Part shown: positions 1 to 6,000 of the stretch, in pieces
Position numbering within the stretch: position 1 is the first letter of the stretch
How the letters are laid out: the number at the start of each line of letters is the position of its first letter
NCBI GenBank assembly: GCA_029265335.1
Contig: JAJUJN010000085.1
Location: 1-8,027, forward strand
Length of the DNA: 8,027 bases
Direction of reading: 5' to 3'
Source: Alcaligenaceae bacterium
GTDB lineage: Bacteria; Pseudomonadota; Gammaproteobacteria; Burkholderiales; Burkholderiaceae_B
Translations under genes and position numbers: made by a program
Notes under the pieces: generated by a model
What the model was told of the DNA's origin: nothing
The model's input: the letters and a program-made list of their open reading frames with translations, nothing else
Database searches by the model: none

Positions 1-116
1 CCCACCAACATAGTGGCCGTTGAGCGCGACGCCGCGGCAGCCGTAGTAAAGATCGATGGCGCAGCAGAAAACAAAGCGGTAGTGCTGAACAGACGTAGCA
101 ATTCTCGGCGATTCAC
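1..116 (-). CDS. Probable Bug/TctC-family periplasmic binding protein, N-terminal fragment
   Basis: Reading leftward from a GTG codon at 116-114 gives 38 complete codons that run off the window edge with no stop. A Shine-Dalgarno-like AAAGG (plus positions 124-128) sits 7 nt before the GTG. The peptide begins MNRRELLRLFS, followed by a hydrophobic, alanine-rich stretch and then RSTATMLVG. The NRRELL start resembles a twin-arginine (Tat) export signal, and a short strand ending in LVG just after the signal is where Bug proteins carry their first beta-strand before the PGG loop. The start lies 48 nt downstream of the amidohydrolase stop on the same strand, so it may be the last visible gene of that operon. 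Export is fairly certain. The Bug assignment is inferred from the signal type, the strand sequence and the neighbours, because the diagnostic loop lies beyond the edge. Confidence 0.6.
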   Translation of the reverse strand, partial: MNRRELLRLFSTTALFSAAPSIFTTAAAASRSTATMLV

Positions 117-164
117 AAAGTTACCTTTTCTTCTTGGGGTGGGTGATCTGGTGGAAGCCGAGGC

Positions 165-1058
165 TTATGTGCGCGGCATCGCCTCGAACCCGTAGAGTTT
201 TTCGGGGTTGCTGACCCATAATGCCTGGCGCTGTTGTTCGCTCAAATTGAAGTCGTCGAGCCAGTTGATGAGTTCATGGCAGGCCGGCATGGGGCTGTCC
301 CATAAACCTACATGAGGCCAGTCGCTGGCCCAGATCACTCGCTCTGGATACTCGGTGAGCAAGCGCTGCACATAAGGCTGCAAGTCTGGCCACGGATACC
401 CCAGAGTGGAGGCGCGCGCCATGCCGGAGACTTTGAGCCACACCCGGCCGGTATCGAGCAGGCGCAGCAGTTCGCCGAACCCAGGCTGCTCCAGGCCGGC
501 CTCCGGTTGCCAGGCATGGTTGGCCAGGTGATCGATCACCAAGGGGGCGTGGAGGCCGGGTGCCAACGAACGCAATAACGACAACTCCTCGGCTGACCCG
601 GGCCACATGGCGATGTGCCAGCCGCGCGGCCCCACGCGTTCGGCCCAACGCTGCACGTTGATGAGATTGATGGGTGTGTCGGTGCCATAGGCGGACGACA
701 GGCGTACCCCGCGAATACCGCGCTCGTGCAGCGAGTTCAGCTCAGCATCCGTGGTGTCGGCCGCGAGTATGGCCACGCCGCGAGCCTGTTCACCCAGCGC
801 ATCGAGTGCGTGCAGGGTGGCGGCCAGGTCGTGCCCGTGTGCCGACACGTGCGCCACCACCACGCGCTCCAAGCCGAGTACCTGAAGTCTGTGTTTGAGA
901 TCGTCGACTGGAGCAGGCGGGGGCGTATAGGCACGCTCCGGCGCCAGCGGAAAGCGCTCGAAGGGTCCGAGAACGTGGGTGTGACAATCGCAGGCTCCGG
1001 GCGGAAGAGGCCGGTTGGGAGCCTGCGGTGGCAATGGTGCAGGGCAAGGGCGAGTCAC
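165..1058 (-). CDS. LigI-like amidohydrolase (COG3618 type), probable lactonase
   Basis: A 297-residue TIM-barrel metal-dependent-hydrolase-type protein, a usual length for this group. Visible landmarks in order: DCHTHV near residues 24-29 (the HxH pair, H26 and H28), ERAYTP near 41-46, GVRL near 117-120, GWH with H148, VIDHLA with H177, LKVSG near 208-212, WASDWPH with the catalytic-type Asp246, and a C-terminal NPEKLYGF. This order matches 2-pyrone-4,6-dicarboxylate lactonase (LigI) and related lactonases and fuconate or rhamnonate-lactone hydrolases; the first 120 residues are especially LigI-like. Expected role: cytoplasmic hydrolysis of a lactone or similar ester in a catabolic pathway; substrate unknown. 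It starts with GTG, has only a weak upstream AGG, and follows the dehydrogenase stop by 13 nt, so it is probably co-transcribed with it. Family is confident, specificity is not. Confidence 0.88.
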   Translation of the reverse strand: MTRPCPAPLPPQAPNRPLPPGACDCHTHVLGPFERFPLAPERAYTPPPAPVDDLKHRLQVLGLERVVVAHVSAHGHDLAATLHALDALGEQARGVAILAADTTDAELNSLHERGIRGVRLSSAYGTDTPINLINVQRWAERVGPRGWHIAMWPGSAEELSLLRSLAPGLHAPLVIDHLANHAWQPEAGLEQPGFGELLRLLDTGRVWLKVSGMARASTLGYPWPDLQPYVQRLLTEYPERVIWASDWPHVGLWDSPMPACHELINWLDDFNLSEQQRQALWVSNPEKLYGFEAMPRT

Positions 1059-1071
1059 AGAGGCAAGCCTA

Positions 1072-2058
1072 TCAAGACGAAGTGGGTGGGGTTACCAGCC
1101 TCGGCAAGGGTTGGTCGTTCAACCAGGCAGCCAGGGCTTCGCGCACTCCGGCAACGAACTCGGCGGCAGCGGGTTCGCTGACGAAGCCCGTGTGAGGGGC
1201 CAGCAGCACATTGGGGTGCTGGCGCAGCGGGTGCTCGGCTGGAAACGGTTCGGTTTCGTAGACATCCAGGGCCGCAGCAGCCAGAGGCCCGGTGTTGAGT
1301 GCGTTGATCAGCGCCTGGGTATCCAGCACGCTGCCGCGGGCGGTGTTCACCAGCACCGCACCTTCGCGCATCTTCGAGAGCCGTTCTGCATTCACAAAAT
1401 GATGGGTGTTGGCGTTCGACGCCAGATGCACGCTCAACACGTGAGATTCCGCGAGCAAGGTGTCGAGCGGCACGGCTTCGGCGCCGTGTTCGGCCGCCCG
1501 CTCGGCAGTCAGCGAGGGCGACCAGGCCAGTACCCGCATCTGAAACGCCTGAGCCACGCGCGCCACGGCACCGCCGATATGACCGAGGCCCAGCAAGCCG
1601 AGCGTGCTGCCATGCAGCGCGGCTGGCAAGCTGGTGGGTTCGGCCGAGCGCCAACCCCCTTCGCGCATGAGAGTGAATTGCCGGTCGAGCCGGCGCATGG
1701 CGGCGAGGATGAGCGCCCAGGTGTGTTCTACGGTGGTGGCTCGCGCGGGCCCACCAGCGGTGCCGCTCGCCGGAATGCCGCGCGCCTGCAGGGCCGCGAG
1801 GTCGAGTGTGCCGTTGCGCGGGCCGGTGAAAATGACGTAACGCAGCTCGGGTAATGACGCAATGAGCTGGGCGTTGACCGGTGTTCGGTCGCGGTTGAGC
1901 ACCAGCACCTGAACGCCGCTGAGAGCGTCGTGCAAGGCCTGGCCCTGCAAGGGATGGCGATGCACAGTGAGGTGGAGACGATCGGCCAGCCCCGCAAAGG
2001 ATTCCGGCCGACTGAACACCTGTTCCCAGTCGTCAAGCACAACCACCCGCAAACTCAT
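1072..2058 (-). CDS. D-2-hydroxyacid dehydrogenase, NAD(P)-dependent
   Basis: A 328-residue member of the D-isomer-specific 2-hydroxyacid dehydrogenase family (phosphoglycerate, glyoxylate and hydroxypyruvate reductase relatives). The Rossmann dinucleotide motif GLGHIG spans residues 157-162. The catalytic triad is visible as Arg241 in NTARG, Glu270 in ETEP and His289 in APHTG; the 29-residue Arg-to-Glu spacing equals that I recall for phosphoglycerate dehydrogenase. It should interconvert a 2-oxoacid and a D-2-hydroxyacid in the cytoplasm. I chose ATG 2058 because it gives the family-typical start (SLRVVVLDDWE) and is preceded by GGGAG five bases away (plus 2064-2068). The frame stays open upstream to 2109, but that would overlap the bug gene and add a non-homologous stretch. 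It follows the bug stop by 10 nt and precedes the amidohydrolase by 13 nt, which indicates an operon. Confidence 0.93.
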   Translation of the reverse strand: MSLRVVVLDDWEQVFSRPESFAGLADRLHLTVHRHPLQGQALHDALSGVQVLVLNRDRTPVNAQLIASLPELRYVIFTGPRNGTLDLAALQARGIPASGTAGGPARATTVEHTWALILAAMRRLDRQFTLMREGGWRSAEPTSLPAALHGSTLGLLGLGHIGGAVARVAQAFQMRVLAWSPSLTAERAAEHGAEAVPLDTLLAESHVLSVHLASNANTHHFVNAERLSKMREGAVLVNTARGSVLDTQALINALNTGPLAAAALDVYETEPFPAEHPLRQHPNVLLAPHTGFVSEPAAAEFVAGVREALAAWLNDQPLPRLVTPPTSS

Positions 2059-2068
2059 GGCAGCTCCC

Positions 2069-3046
2069 TCAGCTGGTGGTGATGTTGAAGTTGCGAATGA
2101 TGTCGCCATACTGCTGATACTCTTCCTGGATCAGTTGCTGCATGGCTTGCGGCCCATCGGCCTGCACCGGCAAGGCCATTTCTTCGAGCTGCTTCTTGAG
2201 CGCAGGTTGCGCCAGGGCATCGGCCAGGTGTCGGTAATGAAACTCCGCCAGCTCGGCAGGCATATTCTTGGGGCCCAGAAAGCCTAGCCAGGTGGTAAGC
2301 GTGAACCCTGGCAAGGTTTCGCCAATGGTGGGTATATCGGGTGCGCCGGCAAAGCGCTCGCTTTCGCCTACGGCGAGAATCCGGACCCGATCGCCGAAGG
2401 GTTGCAGTGCCGACAGGCTCACGATGCCCGCGTTGATGTGGCCAGCCACGAGGTCGGTGACCATCGGCCCACCCCCTTTGTAGGGCACGTGCGTCATGTC
2501 GATACCCGCCTGTTGGCAGAGCCGCACTGTACCGATGTGCTGCGGCGAACCCGTACCCGAGGATCCATAAGTGACCTTGCCCGGGTCTTGCTTGGCCAGC
2601 TCGATGAGTTCTTCGAGACTATTGGCTGGCACCGAAGGATGCACGGCGAGAGCGATCACCGCGTTGACGCCCTTGGTGATGGGTGTGAGATCGGTAAGAG
2701 GATCGAAGCCCGGCGTTTCGTAGAGGTAGGGGTTGATGGTAACGATGGGTTGCGTTGCCAGCAGAATCGTGTAGCCGTCGGGATCGGCCTTGGCAACGTG
2801 GGCCGACCCCACCGTGCCGTTGGCGCCGCCCCGGTTTTCGACGATCACGGTCTGGCCGATGCTCTTGGCCAACTCGTTTTGTACCAACCTCGCCACTTGG
2901 TCGGTGGAGCCCCCCGGGGGATAGGGGCAAACCATGGTGATGGGGCGCGAAGGAAAGGAATCTTGAGCGCGGACGGCGGCCGGCAGGGCGAACGCGGCAA
3001 GCGAGGCCCCCATGAGTTGCAGAGCCTGGCGGCGGTTGGTCGACAT
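2069..3046 (-). CDS. Bug/TctC-family tripartite tricarboxylate transporter substrate-binding protein
   Basis: A 325-residue exported solute-binding protein. The N-terminus carries NRRQALQL (twin arginine at 5-6), a hydrophobic segment and a likely cleavage after VRA (residue 27), so Tat export is plausible. Family hallmarks follow: PITMV, the ligand loop PYPPGGSTD near 41-49, ENRGGANGTVG near 70-80, PDGYTILL near 89-96 and HVPYKGGGP in the second lobe. Such proteins bind carboxylates in the periplasm and deliver them to TctA/TctB permeases or act with unlinked ones; no permease is encoded here. The ATG at 3046 is preceded by AGGAG seven bases away (plus 3054-3058). It is the first gene of the bug-dehydrogenase-amidohydrolase unit and has its own promoter with an embedded palindrome. 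Ligand cannot be read from the sequence. Confidence 0.95.
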   Translation of the reverse strand: MSTNRRQALQLMGASLAAFALPAAVRAQDSFPSRPITMVCPYPPGGSTDQVARLVQNELAKSIGQTVIVENRGGANGTVGSAHVAKADPDGYTILLATQPIVTINPYLYETPGFDPLTDLTPITKGVNAVIALAVHPSVPANSLEELIELAKQDPGKVTYGSSGTGSPQHIGTVRLCQQAGIDMTHVPYKGGGPMVTDLVAGHINAGIVSLSALQPFGDRVRILAVGESERFAGAPDIPTIGETLPGFTLTTWLGFLGPKNMPAELAEFHYRHLADALAQPALKKQLEEMALPVQADGPQAMQQLIQEEYQQYGDIIRNFNITTS

Positions 3047-3053
3047 GTATTGT

Positions 3054-3058
3054 CTCCT
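3054..3058 (-). promoter_or_regulatory. Ribosome binding site of the bug gene at 2069-3046
   Basis: The minus strand reads AGGAG followed by ACAATAC and the ATG at 3046. It is a strong Shine-Dalgarno sequence with 7-nt spacing and fixes the start of this gene. Confidence 0.75.
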
Positions 3059-3064
3059 AGTGTT

Positions 3065-3078
3065 CGGACTTTTGTCCG
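3065..3078. repeat. Small inverted repeat next to the operator
   Basis: CGGAC and GTCCG flank TTTT. It abuts and shares two bases with the larger palindrome. It straddles the predicted transcription start near 3073, so it is more likely a DNA-level site (accessory operator) than an RNA hairpin. The five-base arms are short enough to be fortuitous. Confidence 0.4.
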
Positions 3079-3097
3079 TACATTAGGATAATGTACG
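3077..3097. promoter_or_regulatory. Perfect palindromic operator candidate overlapping the -10
   Basis: Arms CGTACATTA (3077-3085) and TAATGTACG (3089-3097) are exact reverse complements around a GGA centre. The element covers the -10 and about two thirds of the spacer of the promoter at 3080-3108, the standard place for a repressor of the GntR, TetR or similar dimeric family. I cannot assign the regulator family, and no regulator gene lies in the window. Confidence 0.75.
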
Positions 3098-3108
3098 TTG
3101 TGTGTCAA
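3080..3108 (-). promoter_or_regulatory. Sigma70-type promoter for the bug-dehydrogenase-amidohydrolase unit
   Basis: On the minus strand a perfect -35 TTGACA (plus 3103-3108) is followed by a 17-nt spacer and a -10 TAATGT (plus 3080-3085), which keeps the conserved first, second and last positions of TATAAT. Transcription would begin near 3073 and give a leader of about 26 nt before the bug start codon. The -10 and most of the spacer are occupied by the palindrome at 3077-3097, as expected for a repressible promoter. Assigned by eye from consensus; the start site is not measured. Confidence 0.7.
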
Positions 3109-3173
3109 GCCAGGCCGAGGAATCTCTGTGTCGGATCGTATCTTGCAGTCGCGGTCAAAGCCCCGAATGACGC

Positions 3174-3192
3174 CTCGCCCACGAGGGGCGAG
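3174..3192 (-). terminator. Weak hairpin downstream of the atuA-like gene
   Basis: CTCGCCC (3174-3180) and GGGCGAG (3186-3192) form a 7-bp GC-rich stem with a 5-nt loop, 33 nt past the stop at 3225 on the minus strand. No T-run follows, so it is not a canonical intrinsic terminator. It could still protect or end the crotonase-atuA transcript before the bug promoter. Confidence 0.3.
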
Positions 3193-3224
3193 ACGACGAG
3201 ATGACAGGCTTCAGAACGGCTGGT

Positions 3225-5024
3225 TCACTGCTCCGGCAGTTCGCGCAACCAGGCTCTGGGCACCGCAATCGGCATCTCCAGCGCGCGTTGGGCGAAAGCC
3301 TTGCCTTGAGGATCGATGCGCGGCGACGCCATGCCGCCCCCGGCGAGGGCGCCGTGAATGAGGAAGTTGAGCGCCGGCAAACCGGGCGCCAGGTAGCGAG
3401 TGGTGCCGCCTTCGGCCCATTCGCCAAACCAATCGGCGATGCGCTCCGCAGTGAGTTCTGCGCATAGCCAATCGAAATATTCGGGTCGGCGGCACACAAT
3501 GGCAATGTTCGAGCTGTTGCCCTTATCGCCGGAACGCCCATGGGCCACCCGACGCAGCGGCACCACAGCAGTTTCCACTTGATCCGAAGCACTGCGGCCG
3601 GCAGGTTCGGCTCGGCTCACCTGCGCAGGATCGAAGCCGCCATCCACCGGCACAGGAACCTCCTGAGGCGCGTTATCGGCCAGCGTGAAAGTTGGCGAAG
3701 GCAGTGCCGCCTTATCGACGAAGAAGGTGAAGAGGCGAATCAAGGGCGTGGGCTTGGGGCGACCGCCAATCAGGCCCGCGGTGCCCTGAGCGAAGCTCAG
3801 GCCGATGCTGCCCACTTCGCGGGCCATGAGGTCGAGGGCTTTGGCGTCTTCATGCTCGGCCACCACGCGCAAGACCACTTCACGACTGTCGCGGGTGCGT
3901 GATTGGCTGCCGTACGAACTTTCTGCGCCCAGCACTTCAACATGAGTGCGTGAAAAATCGGCCAACCCGCGTTCGGCGAAATGGCGTCGCGCTCTGGCCA
4001 GCAACGCTTCGGCCGTGCGCTCGGCCTTGGCAACGGCGTCGTAGCCCACGATGGCCACCATGGGCACAGCGCGCCAACCGTCGGCCCAGGTGGCCGACAC
4101 TTTGTATTGCTTGGTGGGGGGCAGGCCACGGGCTCCGGTCAGGCGCACCTGATTCTCGCCCACCTGTTCCAGCTTAACGTGGGAGAAATCGGCGGTGACG
4201 TCGGGCAGGAGGTAAGCTGCCGGGTCGCCCACTTCATAAAGCACTTGCTCGCCAATGGTGGCGGTGGTGACCATGCCGCCGGTGTTGGCCGGCTTGCTTA
4301 CCACAAAGCTGCCGTCGGCCGAGCATTCGGCCAGCGGATAGCCGATGTTGTCCCACCCTGGCACCGATTGCCAATCGGTGAACACGCCGCCGGTGGCCTG
4401 CGGGCCGCATTCGAGAATATGGCCGACCGGGCTGCCTGCGGCGAGCTTGTCGTAATCGTTGGCCGCCCAGCCAAACTCATGCATGAGTATGCCCAGGGCC
4501 AGTGAGCTGTCGGCGCAGCGGCCGGTGATGACGATGTCGGCGCCGGCGTCGAAGGCCGCGGCAATGGGCAGGGCACCCAGATACGCGTTGGCGGTGAGCA
4601 GGGTGCTGGGCAGAGGATCGCCCGACTCGGCATCACGCAGTGAGTCGCGGCCCAGCGTGTCGAGGTGGGGCATGAGGTCGTCGCCTTCTACCACGGCGAT
4701 GCGCAGCGAGAGCCCGGCTTCGGTGCACGCGGCTTCCAGGGCGCGCTTGGCGGCTTGCGGATTGACCCCGCCTCCATTGCTGGCCACCTTGATGCCGCGC
4801 CCAGCGATGCTGGCCAGATGCGGCTTGAGGTAGCCCACGAAATCCGGCGGAAAGCCTGCATCCGGGTTCTTGAGCCGTGCTCGAGCGAGCAACGACATCG
4901 TGACCTCGGCCAGGTAATCCATCATCAGATAGTCCACCGGCTCGGTGAGGAGTTGGCCGATGGCCATGGGGCTATCACCCCAGGCGCCGGACGCGCCGCC
5001 AATGCGAACGGTTTTGTTGCTCAT
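3225..5024 (-). CDS. AtuA/DUF1446 family protein with fused C-terminal AtuA-like domain
   Basis: A 599-residue cytoplasmic protein of the acyclic terpene utilisation AtuA family. The N-terminus has the family signature RIGGASGAWGDS (residues 7-18). It is followed by glycine-rich SNGGG, the GRCADSSLALG stretch and ECGPQATGG. The main DUF1446 domain occupies roughly residues 5-450. A C-terminal AtuA-like domain begins near 488 with PLRRVAHGRSGDKGNSSNIA and runs to about 590. The length fits fused two-domain members. The biochemical function of AtuA is unresolved; in pseudomonads it is encoded with citronellol/geraniol catabolism, but here no geranyl-CoA carboxylase is present, so a terpene role should not be assumed. 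The start ATG overlaps the crotonase stop as ATGA, with AGGGAGA (plus 5031-5037) upstream, which indicates translational coupling. Family assignment is firm; function is unknown. Confidence 0.92.
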   Translation of the reverse strand: MSNKTVRIGGASGAWGDSPMAIGQLLTEPVDYLMMDYLAEVTMSLLARARLKNPDAGFPPDFVGYLKPHLASIAGRGIKVASNGGGVNPQAAKRALEAACTEAGLSLRIAVVEGDDLMPHLDTLGRDSLRDAESGDPLPSTLLTANAYLGALPIAAAFDAGADIVITGRCADSSLALGILMHEFGWAANDYDKLAAGSPVGHILECGPQATGGVFTDWQSVPGWDNIGYPLAECSADGSFVVSKPANTGGMVTTATIGEQVLYEVGDPAAYLLPDVTADFSHVKLEQVGENQVRLTGARGLPPTKQYKVSATWADGWRAVPMVAIVGYDAVAKAERTAEALLARARRHFAERGLADFSRTHVEVLGAESSYGSQSRTRDSREVVLRVVAEHEDAKALDLMAREVGSIGLSFAQGTAGLIGGRPKPTPLIRLFTFFVDKAALPSPTFTLADNAPQEVPVPVDGGFDPAQVSRAEPAGRSASDQVETAVVPLRRVAHGRSGDKGNSSNIAIVCRRPEYFDWLCAELTAERIADWFGEWAEGGTTRYLAPGLPALNFLIHGALAGGGMASPRIDPQGKAFAQRALEMPIAVPRAWLRELPEQ

Positions 5025-5818
5025 TGCTTATCTCCCTGGGGTGCCCAGCGCGGACTGCGCTTTTCGTTGAAGGCAGCCAGGCCTTCGGCGGCGTCTTCGG
5101 TGCGTGAGGTGAGGGCAATCTGGGCCTCGGCCATGCTCAGCGCGTCGGCAAACGCCATTTCTTCCATCGCGTGGATCGCCACCTTGCCGCGACGCAAGGC
5201 CACGGGCGACATCGCATAAAGTTGTTGCAACAGCTGATCCACCGCAGCGTCGAGCTCGCTGGCCGGCACCACTTGGTTCACCAGGCCGATGTCGTGCGCT
5301 CGCTGGGCCGAAATCAAAGCGCCGGTGAGGCAGAGTTCGTTCACGTGCCGCGAACCGATCATGCGGCGCAGATACACCAGAACCTGCATGGGAAACACGC
5401 CCACCTTGCCTTCGGGCAGACCGAACCTGGCGTGGTCGGCGGCAATGGCGAGATCGCACAGGCTCATGATGCCCATGCCGCCCGCCACGCAGGCGCCGTT
5501 CACGCGAGCCACCAGCGGAATGCCCAACTCGCGTACCGTGCGAGCCAATCGGCCGAAATCTGTGGTTGGCTCGGTAGGCGCGTCGGTGAACACGCCGGTG
5601 CCACGCGTGAGGTCGGCGCCTGCGCAGAAGGCCTTGTCGCCGGTGCCGGTGATGACGACGGCGCGAATGGAGGAATCAGACTGAGTGGAACTGACCGCCT
5701 GATGTATACCGGCGATGACGTCCGGATTGAGGGCATTGCGCCGCGCTTCACGGTTAATGGTGATCCAGAGCGCAGCGCCGCGTGTTTCGGTAAGAATGGG
5801 GGCGTCGGCAGATGACAT
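5021..5818 (-). CDS. Enoyl-CoA hydratase/isomerase (crotonase) family protein
   Basis: A 265-residue crotonase-fold protein expected to act on an acyl-CoA thioester in the cytoplasm. The first oxyanion-hole segment is AFCAGADL (residues 63-70) and the second is NGACVAGGMG (107-116), followed by CDLAIAADHARFGLPE. Glu136 in FGLPE matches rat hydratase Glu164, but the position of Glu144 is Gly116, so simple hydration is uncertain; isomerase, lyase or hydrolase activity is possible. I chose ATG 5818 because homology begins there (PILTETRGAALWITINR) and the frame upstream to 5998 would run through the promoter and a hairpin with non-family sequence. No clear Shine-Dalgarno precedes 5818. Its stop overlaps the AtuA start by four bases, so the two are coupled. 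In the Atu pathway the analogous partner AtuE is a hydratase; here the role is inferred only by context. Confidence 0.9.
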   Translation of the reverse strand: MSSADAPILTETRGAALWITINREARRNALNPDVIAGIHQAVSSTQSDSSIRAVVITGTGDKAFCAGADLTRGTGVFTDAPTEPTTDFGRLARTVRELGIPLVARVNGACVAGGMGIMSLCDLAIAADHARFGLPEGKVGVFPMQVLVYLRRMIGSRHVNELCLTGALISAQRAHDIGLVNQVVPASELDAAVDQLLQQLYAMSPVALRRGKVAIHAMEEMAFADALSMAEAQIALTSRTEDAAEGLAAFNEKRSPRWAPQGDKQ

Positions 5819-5850
5819 AGATGGGCGCTTTTGATGTTGAAATGCGGTTG

Positions 5851-5912
5851 CGCGGTCGTGGTGATGAGGGTCGAACCTCTGAATGTTTTGGAGGTCTGAC
5901 CCCGCGACCGCG
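5851..5912. repeat. Nested inverted repeat in the 5' leader of the crotonase gene
   Basis: Outer arms CGCGGTCG (5851-5858) and CGACCGCG (5905-5912) are perfect complements. Inside, GGGTCGAACCTC (5868-5879) pairs with GAGGTCTGACCC (5891-5902) at 10 of 12 positions, with one further G-U wobble possible, around an 11-nt loop. Transcribed leftward from the promoter near 5970, it would form a long two-part hairpin 33 nt before the crotonase start. It could be an RNA control element, a large DNA operator, or a decayed REP-like repeat; the minus strand GGGGTCAGACCTCC resembles repeats that I recall near RAYT transposases, but I cannot verify this. Confidence 0.6.
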
Positions 5913-5969
5913 AGGTAAGGGCTACGGCGTAAAATTCGGTGTAGCGAATATTTTTCCGTTTCTGCGAAA

Positions 5970-5998
5970 ATTATAGGGTTTTTTTTACGTGATACCAA
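5970..5998 (-). promoter_or_regulatory. Sigma70-type promoter for the crotonase-atuA unit
   Basis: On the minus strand a perfect -10 TATAAT (plus 5970-5975) lies 17 nt from TTGGTA (plus 5993-5998), a 4 of 6 match to TTGACA. Transcription would start near 5963, leaving a leader of about 145 nt that contains the nested inverted repeat. The -35 sits between the alternative GTG (5989) and ATG (6001) starts of the divergent bug gene, so the promoter overlaps the ribosome entry region of that gene. Confidence 0.6.
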
Positions 5999-6000
5999 CC

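Noticed and set aside
13..195. Plus-strand open frame of 60 codons at the left edge
   Set aside because: It lies antisense to a better-supported minus-strand gene start with a signal peptide and overlaps the amidohydrolase end; its translation resembles no family I know.
1015..1854. Long plus-strand open frame (279 codons) across the dehydrogenase
   Set aside because: It is antisense to a dehydrogenase with intact NAD and catalytic motifs; long antisense frames are expected in GC-rich DNA.
2402..3091. Plus-strand open frame opposite the bug gene
   Set aside because: It is a shadow of the minus-strand binding-protein gene and runs into its promoter, with no recognisable motifs.
5851..5912. 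tRNA gene or tRNA fragment, suggested by GGTTCGACC on the minus strand
   Set aside because: The flanking bases do not form a five-pair T-stem and no anticodon or acceptor arms are present.
5819..5998. 60-residue N-terminal extension of the crotonase
   Set aside because: It would be translated from within the promoter through the nested inverted repeat, matches no crotonase sequence, and overlaps the divergent bug start.
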